Numbered from the stretch's first letter, positions 18,117-26,916 are shown. The stretch is DNA of 64,000 nt from Simplicispira sp. 125 (GCF_003096555.1 NZ_QEKM01000001.1:1860001-1924000); one strand, 5' to 3'. Notes: generated from the letters alone by a model not told the origin. Numbers and translations are program-made.

Positions 18117-18827
18117 TCAAAGGGATGCAGGTGCACCGGGTTCAGGGTGGGTGGCGGAGGGATGGACAGCCACCTTCATGCCCTGCCGGATGGCCGCCAC
18201 GATGGAAGGCGGCGTCAGCACCTGCACCCAGGTGTCAACCGGCAACGCGGACACCGCACTGTAGCCGTGGAATGACCAAGCACGCAGCCCCTTGGGGCCA
18301 ATGAGCAGCACGCGACCATCTTCCACCGCCATGGCACCCACGGGCAAGTCGCTCAAGCGGGCCGCGTGGGTGCGCTTTGCTTTGTCTGGGCCTACCCGCT
18401 CGGCATGCAGCACGGCATCAATCTGGGCGATGGGCAGGCACGCCTGGCCGTTCGCAACGACATGGTCGGCACGGTTCGCGGCTGTCCAGATGCGGTTGAA
18501 ATCGTCGTGTTTGTGGCGTTGGCACACGCGGCAGGGGCGGTGCCCCGCCGCATAGGCCGTGGCTTCGTCCAGAAAAAACAGCTCGGAATACGTGCCCTGA
18601 GTGAACGGAGAACGCTTTTGAAAACTGGCGTCCAGGCAGCAGGACACCCAGCTTTTGGTCGTCCAGCGGCGCACGATCTGGTCGTGCTCGTTATGCAAGA
18701 TGCCGCGATTGCCCATGAGTGTGCCGCGCGCACGCACAGCGTGCAGGTCGCCCCTGGGGTCTACCTTGTTTTGGAGGGGGGCGGTGCGGATGGAATTGTC
18801 ATGGCGTTTGAACGGGAGTAAAAACAT
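18117..18827 (-). CDS. Conserved hypothetical protein with Ada-like cysteine cluster
   Basis: The 236-residue product is a conserved type I have seen only as hypothetical. Landmarks are RGTLMGNRGILH, then SWVSCCLD, then ELFFLDEATAYAAGHRPCRVCQR, and a C-terminal VQVLTPPSIVAAIRQG with AVHPSA. The paired cysteines and the A-AAGHRPC--C spacing resemble the second half of the Ada methyl-phosphotriester zinc domain, so metal and perhaps DNA binding is plausible but unproven. It ends just before the DUF262 gene, so the two likely form an operon, and the promoter must lie in the 18828-19026 gap. The ATG at 18827 follows a TGGAAA stretch. Confidence 0.75.
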   Translation of the reverse strand: MFLLPFKRHDNSIRTAPLQNKVDPRGDLHAVRARGTLMGNRGILHNEHDQIVRRWTTKSWVSCCLDASFQKRSPFTQGTYSELFFLDEATAYAAGHRPCRVCQRHKHDDFNRIWTAANRADHVVANGQACLPIAQIDAVLHAERVGPDKAKRTHAARLSDLPVGAMAVEDGRVLLIGPKGLRAWSFHGYSAVSALPVDTWVQVLTPPSIVAAIRQGMKVAVHPSATHPEPGAPASL

Positions 18828-19026
18828 TCATTTCCAGAATACAGCCGCAAGAAGAGAAGTGAAACCCGTTCCGTCTCCACCTGCACCCAGGGTTCGTCCA
18901 TTTCTGCATTCGAACACCGTCGAAAACCACATCAGGCGCCGTCCAATCCGCATTCACCCCCTCACGCACCCTGCCGACTGTGAAGACTGCAGGTCAGCTC
19001 CGTTCCATTGCACAGCCGTGCCAAGC

Positions 19027-19353
19027 CTATGCCGGGGCAACGAAGTCGTAAACAAAGAATGCGTCATTCCGCTTCCAACCGGCGGATTGATAGAGCGCTT
19101 GTGCTGTTGTGTTGGTCACTGCCGTTGATAACGAAACGCGGACGGCGCCCTCGGCGATGGCAAATGCAACAGCCGCAGACAGGAGCTTCAAAGCCCTACC
19201 TTTGCGGCGTGCGAGCGCATCCACAAAGAGATCGTTGAGTACGAAGATGCGAGCCATCGCCACCGATGAAAAACTCGGATAGCGGCCATTGATGCCCCCA
19301 ACATGACGAAATCCCAGTAACGGCACGCCTTCACTCGCCCCGATAATGCGCAT
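19027..19353 (-). pseudogene. N-terminally truncated GNAT acetyltransferase
   Basis: The 108 residues from the ATG at 19353 contain the C-terminal two thirds of a GNAT domain: YPSFSSVAMARIFVLNDLFV, then ARRKGRALKLLSAAV (the acetyl-CoA loop, though it has RRKGRA where R/Q-x-x-G-x-G/A is typical), then TQAL-type TAQALYQSAGWKRNDAFFVYDF. Relatives begin about 50 residues earlier. Those residues are missing here because the frame runs into the divergent LprI-like gene. It is probably a broken gene left by a rearrangement; a short functional form is unlikely. Confidence 0.7.
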
Positions 19354-19378
19354 ACAACTCGTAACAATGGAGGGAGGG

Positions 19379-20731
19379 ATGGTCAAAGTACGAAATCTGA
19401 CGTTGTTGCTTGCGATTCTGATAGGTGGCTCTGCGGCATATGCAGGCGTGATAGACCAGATCGATTGCAGCAACGGCAGGCAACGCCCCGTGATGGAGCA
19501 ATCGTTCTGCCGAAGCGCACAGCTGCGGGGCGTATACCAGTCCATGGAAGTTGCGCTCAACCGCGTGAAGAATGCGCTTCCTGCCCAAACAGCGGCCCTC
19601 ACAGACAACCAAGCCCAGTGGGAAAGACTCTTGCTCGACTCCTGTGCCAGTGAATTTTGTCTTCACGGCAAGATGAAGGAACGCAAAGACGCACTGGACA
19701 AGTTGTATGCCGAAAGCACCGCTGCTGCTGCACCTGCGAGCAGACAAGCGACTGAAACGCGAACAGAAGATGACCGTTCGGCGCGGTACGGCCGGAGCAA
19801 CCCTCGCCACGGAATACCGCAGCAGGTGGACTCTACAAATGTTTCCCCGGCCCGCTTGGCAAGTGGAGCGCCGGGGAAGGCCATTTCGGCTGCCGAGCAA
19901 CATCTGAGCATGGAAGAACGCGTGGCGCAAGCCTACGCTCAACGAGATGCTGAAGCTGCGGCCCTGCGTGAAGCGCAGGAGCGAGCCGCTCAGGAATACG
20001 CAAGAGAGCAAGAAGTCCTTCGGATTGCCAATGAAGAGCGCGAACGTCAAGCCCGTGAAAACAAAGCGAAAGCCGACAAGCGCGCGGCAGAAGAACAAGC
20101 GCGCAAGGAGGCGCAGCGAATCGAGAAGGAAGAGGCGCAAAAGCGAAGCGCCTTCATCACCACGTGGGTGTCCCGCATCGCCCTGGCCCTGTTGGCGATC
20201 AACCTGGCGTATGCCTACATGGCGCGAAAGCAGAATCGCCTGGTGCTTTTTTCGAGCTACACAGACATTGCCCTGTGGATGGGCTCACCCATTGTCGCTT
20301 TCGTTATTTCGATTTTTCTGGCGGTATTTGGATTGCCGGACACCGCTGCCAAGGTCGTCGGAGGGCTTCTTGTCGCGGGCGCTGCCGGCATTGTTCTGCT
20401 GCATACCGCCCGGACGAACCATTCGTTTTGGATGACCGCAAGCTCCTTTGCCGCCAAGTGCACGTTGCTGGCCATAGGTGGTCTCATTGCAATCGTGGTC
20501 TACGTGCTGTTGGCGCCGGGCGGCCGCAAAAAATACGAGCGGCATGCATCCTACGAGCGCCGCTCCTCGGCTCAAACAGCCGTGGCGATGGCCGCCGGCG
20601 TAGGAGCAGCCGCTTATCTGGGTCATTTGCTGTGCGAGCGGCAGGAATTTGTCTCACTTGAAGATTACTTTGCAGGGACAGCGGCAGAAGCCGTGGCTAC
20701 CGACGAAGCTCCGGCCGAGTCCCCGGCATAG
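19379..20731 (+). CDS. Exported LprI-like / coiled-coil / multi-helix membrane protein
   Basis: The 450-residue product has four parts. Residues 1-22 are a signal peptide. Residues 24-110 form an LprI-type (lysozyme-inhibitor-like) domain with conserved cysteines (IDCSNGRQ, SFCRSAQL, LDSCASEFCLHG). Residues about 170-256 are a highly charged alanine/glutamate/arginine coiled coil. Residues about 258-380 hold four transmembrane helices, followed by a basic tail. The start at 19379 is set by a perfect GGAGGGA site. LprI domains are linked to inhibition of host lysozyme, but the membrane and coiled-coil parts suggest an envelope role. The exact function is unknown. It sits between a broken acetyltransferase and an IS701 element. 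Confidence 0.8.
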   Translation: MVKVRNLTLLLAILIGGSAAYAGVIDQIDCSNGRQRPVMEQSFCRSAQLRGVYQSMEVALNRVKNALPAQTAALTDNQAQWERLLLDSCASEFCLHGKMKERKDALDKLYAESTAAAAPASRQATETRTEDDRSARYGRSNPRHGIPQQVDSTNVSPARLASGAPGKAISAAEQHLSMEERVAQAYAQRDAEAAALREAQERAAQEYAREQEVLRIANEERERQARENKAKADKRAAEEQARKEAQRIEKEEAQKRSAFITTWVSRIALALLAINLAYAYMARKQNRLVLFSSYTDIALWMGSPIVAFVISIFLAVFGLPDTAAKVVGGLLVAGAAGIVLLHTARTNHSFWMTASSFAAKCTLLAIGGLIAIVVYVLLAPGGRKKYERHASYERRSSAQTAVAMAAGVGAAAYLGHLLCERQEFVSLEDYFAGTAAEAVATDEAPAESPA

Positions 20732-20854
20732 CCCCCGTCACTCAAACGCCTCCGAGATGACCTCACAGGTCGCCCCGCCCTGAAACCACCACGTGCCCAC
20801 TTTGTGAAGGCTTTGGTTGGTTCGTTAGTCTTACTGTGTCATAAAAGTAGCTTT

Positions 20855-22282
20855 TCACTCACACTGATGCCGTCGCAGCAAGGGCACAGTCCCAGACGGG
20901 CTATGAGTGCATAACTCAGCAGATGGCGAAAGCTTGTGATCGAGTTGTCCACGTGCCGCTGTGCGCGCAGGCCTGCCTCTGGGGATGTAATCTTGGGGAA
21001 CGGCAGGCACTTGGCATTCGATGAAGTTTTTTTTACCCCCGACAGGCTTGTCGGCGATGAGCCGCTCACTCATCAAGAAGGCGTAGGCTGCGATACTCAA
21101 GCTCGCATGGTGGTGGAACCCTCGCCAGCCGCGCCCCTCATAGTGCCCCAAACCGAAGTCCTGCTTGAGGTCTTGGTAGTCGCGCTCGATACGCCAACGC
21201 TGGTAAGCGGAGTCGACCAAATCGTTCAAGGGGGTGCTCTCGGGTAGCGTTGACAGGATGTATTTGACTGGCTCGGCCTGCTCCACTGGCCACTCGATGA
21301 GCAACCACTCTTGCGGGCGCAGACGCGCCTTGCCAGCATTGCCAGCATTGCCAGCATTGCCAGCATTGCCAGCATTGCCACCAGCATGACGCACCCGCAC
21401 CGCTGCGAACCGTCCCGTGAGTGGCGCGTTGGTGCCCTCGCGCCAACTGATCGTCTGGAACGCCTGCGCCGGTAACGACAAAGCCAGGGCCTTGACGCTC
21501 ATCGGTTGCAACTGAGCGGTGCGCCGCGGCATCACGGGGGGCCTGCCTTTGCCGCTGTAGGTCTCAGGTGGCAGTGGCTCGACGCCAGGGGGCCAGACTA
21601 CGACCGCTGAGGTGACCCCCACTGCATAGTGCAACCCCATGTCGCTGAGCGCCTGTCGGAACGCGGTGTCCACGCCATAGCCTGCATCAGCCAACACGCA
21701 GTGTCGGGGTGCACCTTCGCTCAGCAGGGTGCGCAACTGATGCAAGGCAATCTGTGTCTTGGTAGCAAAGCGAACCGACTCTGGTACGCCTGTGCGCTTG
21801 CGTCGCTCAGCGTCTTGCGCCCAGTCCTGGGGTAAATAGAGCTGCCATGCCACAGGAATGCTGCCTTGATCGCAAGCCAGCGAGACGCTCACCGCCACCT
21901 GGCAGTTGTCCTGCTTACCAAGCATGCTGCAGTATTGACGGGCTACGCCCACCGAGTGCACGCCCTTCTTGGGAAAGCCCGTGTCGTCGATGATCCACCA
22001 GCCTCCTCGGCTGAAATCCATGTGTGGCACAACCCACTGGCAGACCCGGCGCAGAACTTCGACATCGGACCATTGGGCCTTGGCCACAAAGTGATGCAGT
22101 GCTTGGTGTCTTGCACTGGCATGAAGCGGATCCACCCGCGCGGCCATGGGCTCCACACTCTTACGCGATAGCGGCAGCATCAAACCTGTGCAGTAACCCT
22201 TGAGACCTGCGTGGCGATCTGCGTGTCCCAGCGCCTGCGACAAATACTCCATGTACTGGTCAAACCGCTCACTCGCACTCAT
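20855..22282 (-). CDS. IS701-family transposase, C-terminus frameshifted
   Basis: The 475-residue frame carries the IS701 DDE signatures: WWIIDDTGFPKKGVHSVGV, a VLADAGYGVDTAFR segment, and YQRWRIERDYQDLKQDFGLGHYEG with the catalytic glutamate. After GKKNF the frame loses family similarity, while another frame ending at 20839 (AGLRAQRHVDNSITSFRHLL through CPCCDG) gives the expected C-terminus. The switch coincides with a run of eight T at 21027-21034 (eight A in the mRNA); removing one base would restore the normal tail. The catalytic core is intact, so activity is uncertain. A sequencing error in the run is an alternative explanation. Confidence 0.88.
   Translation of the reverse strand: MSASERFDQYMEYLSQALGHADRHAGLKGYCTGLMLPLSRKSVEPMAARVDPLHASARHQALHHFVAKAQWSDVEVLRRVCQWVVPHMDFSRGGWWIIDDTGFPKKGVHSVGVARQYCSMLGKQDNCQVAVSVSLACDQGSIPVAWQLYLPQDWAQDAERRKRTGVPESVRFATKTQIALHQLRTLLSEGAPRHCVLADAGYGVDTAFRQALSDMGLHYAVGVTSAVVVWPPGVEPLPPETYSGKGRPPVMPRRTAQLQPMSVKALALSLPAQAFQTISWREGTNAPLTGRFAAVRVRHAGGNAGNAGNAGNAGNAGKARLRPQEWLLIEWPVEQAEPVKYILSTLPESTPLNDLVDSAYQRWRIERDYQDLKQDFGLGHYEGRGWRGFHHHASLSIAAYAFLMSERLIADKPVGGKKNFIECQVPAVPQDYIPRGRPARTAARGQLDHKLSPSAELCTHSPSGTVPLLRRHQCE
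21332..21376. repeat. Five tandem copies of a 9-bp unit inside the transposase
   Basis: GCCAGCATT is repeated five times without change and encodes an Asn-Ala-Gly repeat between the second and third catalytic regions. The unit length of 9 keeps the frame whatever the copy number, so this is a likely site of copy-number variation between copies of the element. Confidence 0.9.
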
Positions 22283-22374
22283 CGTCCCTCACGAGAAAAA
22301 TCTGGAGGAGGCCATGATGCCATATTTATGACACAGTAAGATTATGGAGGCGACAAAGAACTGTTCGGCTCGTG

Positions 22375-22411
22375 GGCAGGGTGCGCTGCGAACTCCGCAG
22401 CGCACCCTGCC
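22375..22411 (-). terminator. Strong hairpin after the catabolic operon
   Basis: A perfect 16-bp stem (ggcagggtgcgctgcg with its complement) and a 5-base loop lies 26 bases beyond the stop of the last SDR gene. There is no clear U-tract, so it is either a Rho-independent terminator of weak type or a 3'-end stabilising hairpin. Confidence 0.5.
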
Positions 22412-22436
22412 AACCATCGCAGTCGCAGGCTCGCTG

Positions 22437-23252
22437 TCAGGCCGGGACCGGCGCGCTCACCTGGTTGTGCAGCCCACCATCCACGAAGATATCCGCTCCG
22501 TTGATATAACGTGCAGCATCGCTAGCGAGGAAGACTGCGACTTCGGCGGCATCCCAGGGTGATCCCATGGCACCTGTCGGGCAGACAGCATTACGCGTCG
22601 CAAGCAGGTGCTCCAGCCCTTGTGGATGCGCAGCCACCAGTTGCTGGCGCACCAGGGCCGTGTCCATCATGCCCAGCAGGATGTTGTTGCAGCGGATGCC
22701 GCGCGCCGCGTACTGCATGGCTACGCTCATGCCGAGCGCGTTCAATGCGGCCTTGCTCGCGGTGTACGCACAATAGGCCGGGCTACCCGCGCGCACTCCC
22801 GCAACGGACGACACCTGCACGATGGCGCCCCGGCCCGCCTTACCCATCAGCGGCAGCACATGCTTGAGTGCAAGAAATGCCGAGCGCGTGTTCAGCTCAA
22901 AGGAGCGGTCCCAATCCTCGACGGACACTTCCTCCGGTCCGCCGAGCATCACCACGCCCACGTTGTTGACGAGGATATCGATGGTGTCGCTGGCCGCCTG
23001 CGCGACCTGCACCGCGTGCTGGATCGAAGCCTCCTTGCACACGTCCGCCTCGATCGCTTCGCAGTGGCCGCCGGCCTCCTGCGCCAGGCGCTGCGTGCGC
23101 CGCGCGGCCTCGATGTCCTTGTCGGCAGCGAACACCAATGCGCCCTGCGCGGCCATGCGGATCGCGATCGCGGCGCCGTTGCCAGGCCCCACCTCGGCCG
23201 CGCCCGCGCCGAACACCAGGGCGGTTCTGCTATCAAGAGATCGATGATTCAT
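22437..23252 (-). CDS. Short-chain dehydrogenase/reductase
   Basis: The 271-residue product has the SDR fold. There is a glycine-rich nucleotide loop (LVFGAGAAEVGPGNGAAIA, unusual in its spacing), VNNVGVVMLGG, the serine in VQVSSVAG, and the YTASKAALNALG active site. The start at 23252 overlaps the TGA of the preceding SDR as ATGA, which rules out the longer frame. As the last gene of the cassette it probably oxidises or reduces a hydroxyl/keto group on the CoA-bound substrate; the exact reaction is unknown. Confidence 0.85.
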   Translation of the reverse strand: MNHRSLDSRTALVFGAGAAEVGPGNGAAIAIRMAAQGALVFAADKDIEAARRTQRLAQEAGGHCEAIEADVCKEASIQHAVQVAQAASDTIDILVNNVGVVMLGGPEEVSVEDWDRSFELNTRSAFLALKHVLPLMGKAGRGAIVQVSSVAGVRAGSPAYCAYTASKAALNALGMSVAMQYAARGIRCNNILLGMMDTALVRQQLVAAHPQGLEHLLATRNAVCPTGAMGSPWDAAEVAVFLASDAARYINGADIFVDGGLHNQVSAPVPA

Positions 23253-24031
23253 CGGGGACTCATCCTCACCGCGCCATCTATGCGCACGCATTCGCCGTTC
23301 ATGTAGCCGTTGGTCAACAGAAACTCTACCAGCCGCGCATATTCATCCGGGTCGCCTACACGGCTCGGAAAGGGCACCGAAGCCTCCAAGGCCCGCCGCA
23401 CGTGTTCGGGGCCGCTGCGCAGCATCGGCGTGTCGAAGAAGCCGGGCTTGATGGTGTTGACACGGATACCCTCGTTCGCCAGATCGCGCGCGATGGGCAG
23501 CGTCATACCCGCCACACCCGCCTTTGACGCAGAATAAGCCGCCTGCCCCATTTGTCCCTCGTCGGCCGCGATCGACGCAGTGTTCACCACCCCGCCGCGC
23601 TCGCCGTCCGACAGCGGGTCGAGCGTCATCATGCCTGCGGTGGATTGAGCGATGCAGCGGAAGGTGCCGAGCAGATTGATGCGGATGATCCGCTCATAGT
23701 CCATCATCGGGTGGAGCCGAATCGCGCCCGTGTGCTTATCGCGCGCAGCGGTCTTGTGGGCGCTCACGATGCCGGCGCAGTTCACCAGTACGCGCTCCTG
23801 ACCGTGGGCTTGCCGGGCGCGCGCAAAAGCCGCTTCGACACTCTGGTCGGACCCTACATCGGCCTGGCAGAAGATACCGTTGATTTGCCGTGCCAGCGCC
23901 TCGCCCGCCTCAGCGTCGAGATCGAACAGCGCCACCTTGACGCCATGCGCTGCCAGCCGCACCGCGGTCGCCGCACCCAGGCCCTTGCTGCCGCCCGTCA
24001 CCACAGCGGCCACGTTGTGATCGAGTTTCAT
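23249..24031 (-). CDS. 3-hydroxyacyl-CoA dehydrogenase-like SDR
   Basis: The 260-residue protein has TGGSKGLGAATA (cofactor loop), NCAGIV, VVNTASIAADEGQMGQAAY and the YSASKAG active site, then NEGIRVNTIKPGFFDTPM. This arrangement is typical of type II 3-hydroxyacyl-CoA (HSD10-like) dehydrogenases, which oxidise 3-hydroxyacyl-CoA with NAD+. It overlaps both neighbours by four bases (ligase upstream, SDR downstream), so the three genes are translationally coupled. The role fits beta-oxidation-like shortening with the adjacent thiolase. Confidence 0.87.
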   Translation of the reverse strand: MKLDHNVAAVVTGGSKGLGAATAVRLAAHGVKVALFDLDAEAGEALARQINGIFCQADVGSDQSVEAAFARARQAHGQERVLVNCAGIVSAHKTAARDKHTGAIRLHPMMDYERIIRINLLGTFRCIAQSTAGMMTLDPLSDGERGGVVNTASIAADEGQMGQAAYSASKAGVAGMTLPIARDLANEGIRVNTIKPGFFDTPMLRSGPEHVRRALEASVPFPSRVGDPDEYARLVEFLLTNGYMNGECVRIDGAVRMSPR

Positions 24032-25668
24032 GCCACGGCCTTCCTGGCACCAGGGTGCGTGCTAGCCGTCTTGTCTTCGGTGTGCACGCTCTGTGGCTGG
24101 GCAACCAAGGCCTCGACCAGAAAGCGCTCCTGTGGCTTTTCTGACGCGGTTTTCGGGATTTCCGCCACCAACTGAATGAAGCTCGGAACGAAATTGGGTT
24201 CCAGCACCTCGCGGCAGCGGCGGAACAGCGCTTGCACGTCAACCACCTTCCCTTCGCCCGGAACGACCGCAGCCACCACGTCTTTTTCGCCAGGAGCACC
24301 CGACGATGCCGGCACGCCGTACACATAGACATCGCACACCAAGCCTGACTCGGCAATGGCTTTTTCCACGTAAGCTGGGGTGATGAAGTCACCATTGCGG
24401 CGGATGCCGCCGCCCTTGCGGTACTCGAAGAACAACCACCCGTTAGCGTCCTCCCGCACTACATCGCCCATGTGCAGCCAGCCGCCAGCACCCTTCTTGG
24501 CGGACGCATCTGGATTACCAACGTATTCCACTTGGTACGGTGATCCATCGGCCGGGCGCAGCAGTAGTTCGCCCGGCGTGCCGCGCGGCACATCTTCTCC
24601 CGCTTCATCCACGATGCGATGGGCGAGGTAAGGCGCGACGCGGCCGATACTGCCTACCGGGCCGACCCCGATCGGATTGACCGCAAGCCCGCCTTCGGCC
24701 GAGCCATAGAACTCAATCACCCTCACGCCGAAACGCTGCTCGAACTTCTCCCAGATCGCCGCCGGCATGCCCGCCGAAACGACGAAGCGCACCGGGTTGT
24801 CAAAGTCGTCCGGGCGTGGCGGCTCGGCGTATAGCGTGGTTGTCATACCGCCCAGCAACGTAAACGTGGTGCATCGGTATTTGCGGGTGATGTCCCACAG
24901 CCGCGAACGTGTGAAACGCCGCGAGAACACTACATGCAGGCCGCCCAGTAACGCGGGCGCCAGCGTCACCAGCAGCGCATTCGCATGCGTCAGCGAGAGG
25001 CCGGAGTACAGCCGGTCATCTGGCCGGTAGCCAAAGCCCTGCATGGCCGCCGCACCTGTCTCACAGAAACGGCGGTGTGTCAGCACAATACCCTTGGGGT
25101 CGCCCGTGGTCCCCGAGGTGTGGATGATCTGCATCACCTCGTCGCCATTGTCTTGCGGTACCGGCAGGTCCTCGCCCTCAGCGCTCAGGCGGGCGTAGTT
25201 TTCCACGCACGGGCTCCACTTTTCCGGGGTTGGCCCTTCATCGGTGGTGAGTGCAACGATCCAGTCGACCTGGACGCCCGCGTCTACCACTTCGTTCACG
25301 TTGTGCAGCGCATAGTCGGCGGCAATGACGCCGGTGGCCTTTGAGTTGCGGATCATGAACGCCAGCTTCTCGCCGCGTGTACGGGGGTCGATCGGCACGA
25401 GCGCTGCGCGCAGCAATGCGGTGGCGATCATGACCTCGACGAATTCGGCGTGGTTTGCCATCAGCAACGCAATCACGCTGCCAGAGCCCACGCCGCGCGC
25501 GGCAAGGCCACGGGCAAGGCGCTGTGCGTTCTTCCACAGATCACCATAGCTGCGGCGCACGTCCGCCAGCGCGGGGCCACCTTCGAACAGTAGCGCCTCG
25601 CGCTGGGGATCGGCCTGGACAAAAGACGCGACGATCGATGCAATGTTGGGGTGCGAAATCACGGTCAT
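24028..25668 (-). CDS. Acyl-CoA ligase (AMP-binding family)
   Basis: The 546-residue product is an ANL-superfamily ligase. It has the P-loop-like IIHTSGTTGDPKGIVLTHR, FYGSAEGG, and LHMGDVVREDANGWLFFEYRKGG, and a late lysine-containing KTASEKPQER. It should activate a carboxylic acid with ATP and CoA. The N-terminal sequence and cluster context point to an imported organic acid rather than a long-chain fatty acid; the substrate is not known. The ATG at 25668 lies six bases after the thiolase stop, and the 3' end overlaps the next gene by ATGA. Confidence 0.9.
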   Translation of the reverse strand: MTVISHPNIASIVASFVQADPQREALLFEGGPALADVRRSYGDLWKNAQRLARGLAARGVGSGSVIALLMANHAEFVEVMIATALLRAALVPIDPRTRGEKLAFMIRNSKATGVIAADYALHNVNEVVDAGVQVDWIVALTTDEGPTPEKWSPCVENYARLSAEGEDLPVPQDNGDEVMQIIHTSGTTGDPKGIVLTHRRFCETGAAAMQGFGYRPDDRLYSGLSLTHANALLVTLAPALLGGLHVVFSRRFTRSRLWDITRKYRCTTFTLLGGMTTTLYAEPPRPDDFDNPVRFVVSAGMPAAIWEKFEQRFGVRVIEFYGSAEGGLAVNPIGVGPVGSIGRVAPYLAHRIVDEAGEDVPRGTPGELLLRPADGSPYQVEYVGNPDASAKKGAGGWLHMGDVVREDANGWLFFEYRKGGGIRRNGDFITPAYVEKAIAESGLVCDVYVYGVPASSGAPGEKDVVAAVVPGEGKVVDVQALFRRCREVLEPNFVPSFIQLVAEIPKTASEKPQERFLVEALVAQPQSVHTEDKTASTHPGARKAVA

Positions 25669-25674
25669 CGCGCC

Positions 25675-26916
25675 TCACTCCTTTTGAAGAATGCTGATGA
25701 CGATAGCCGCGGCGTCCTCGCCGATCCAGCCGCCGCCGTTCTCTGCGAGCGCAGTGCGCGCGCCCTCGATCTGGCGCTGGCCGCAACGCCCGCGCAGTTG
25801 ATCAGTCAGTTCCACCAGTTGGGCGCAGCCCGAGGCGCCGATGGGATGGCCCTTGCGCAACAGGCCGCCCGAAGGGTTGACCGGAACGCGCCCGCCAAGC
25901 CGCGTGGCCCCGCTCTGGAGCAGCGCCACGGCCTCACCCTCGGCGGCTAGGCCCAGGTGCTCGTAGTACATCAGCTCGGCCGGCGCACCCGCGTCGTGGA
26001 GCTCAACCACGTCCAGCGCCTCGGGTCCCACACCTGCCGTCTCATAAGCTTGCGCGGCCACCACCGGCACCAGCCGCTCCTTTTTGTCGGTTCCCTCAGC
26101 GTAGTCCCAGCCCGAAGCCAGAACGGACGACAGCACGCGCACCTTGTCACGCAAGCCAAGTTGCTGCGCGGCCTTGCCCGATACCAGCACTAGCGCCGCC
26201 GCGCCGTCGCCGATGGGAGCGCACATAGGACGCGTCATCGGGTCCACGATCATGGGCGCCGCCAGCACCTGCTCCACCGTCAGTACGTCCTGGAACTGTG
26301 CCTTCGGGTTCAGGCTGCCGTGGAAGGAGTTCTTCGCCGCCACCGCCGCGAAATCACGCTGTGTCGCGCCGCTCTCCGCCATGAAGTCGCGTGCCATCGC
26401 GGCGTACACGTCCATGAACAGCGAGCGCGAACGGCCCGCACCTGCCAAGTCGGCGACCGAGCCGTTGCGCGACAAGTTGGCCTGCAGCATGGCCATCACG
26501 TCATCGATGGCCTCCAGGTCCACCGCGCCGTGGAACACTGAGAAGGTGCGCGCCTTGTCCTCGCTGTAGAGCTTTTCAAAGCCCGCGACGAGCACGATGT
26601 CGTATGCGCCCAGCGCGATCATCTGCACCGCTTGCTGAAAGGCCGTGGCCGAGGTGGCGCAAGCGTTCTCGATGTTGACGACCGGAATGCGTCCGATGCC
26701 CAAGCCGCGCAGCACCACCTGCCCGGGAATCAGCACCTGGCCGGTCATGACGCCGGCAGCGGCATTGCCCATATAGGCAGCCTGTAACTGGGACGCGGCA
26801 ATGCCCGCGTCGGCGATGGCCGCGCCAATCGCCTCGGCGGCGAGCGATTTGAGGCCGCGGTCGATATGCTTGCCGAAACGGGTCATCCCCGTGCCAGCGA
26901 TGAATACTGGTTGCAT
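25675..26916 (-). CDS. Thiolase (SCP2-type)
   Basis: The 413-residue product belongs to the thiolase superfamily, closer to the SCP2/lipid-transfer-linked branch than to FadA. It has the nucleophile in NIENACATSATAFQ, VELHDAGAPAELMYYEHLGL, and the C-terminal NPSGGLLRKGHPIGASGCAQ carrying the second catalytic cysteine. It probably cleaves a 3-ketoacyl-CoA formed by the adjacent SDR. No acyl-CoA dehydrogenase or enoyl hydratase gene is in the cassette, so those steps must come from elsewhere or not be needed. Confidence 0.9.
   Translation of the reverse strand: MQPVFIAGTGMTRFGKHIDRGLKSLAAEAIGAAIADAGIAASQLQAAYMGNAAAGVMTGQVLIPGQVVLRGLGIGRIPVVNIENACATSATAFQQAVQMIALGAYDIVLVAGFEKLYSEDKARTFSVFHGAVDLEAIDDVMAMLQANLSRNGSVADLAGAGRSRSLFMDVYAAMARDFMAESGATQRDFAAVAAKNSFHGSLNPKAQFQDVLTVEQVLAAPMIVDPMTRPMCAPIGDGAAALVLVSGKAAQQLGLRDKVRVLSSVLASGWDYAEGTDKKERLVPVVAAQAYETAGVGPEALDVVELHDAGAPAELMYYEHLGLAAEGEAVALLQSGATRLGGRVPVNPSGGLLRKGHPIGASGCAQLVELTDQLRGRCGQRQIEGARTALAENGGGWIGEDAAAIVISILQKE

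Larger units (their letters stand above)
20829..22341. mobile_element. IS701-family insertion sequence
   Basis: A 17-bp perfect inverted repeat TCTTACTGTGTCATAAA lies at 20829-20845, with its complement at 22325-22341, bounding a 1513-bp element with one transposase gene. The flanks read ttag on the left and ttat on the right, so at most a 3-bp target duplication (tta) is visible. It separates the accessory patch from the catabolic cassette. Confidence 0.9.

Noticed and set aside
21020..21036. Programmed minus-one frameshift at the A run
   Set aside because: The conserved tail is in the plus-one frame relative to the main frame, not minus-one, so the classical A-AAA-AAC slip does not give it.
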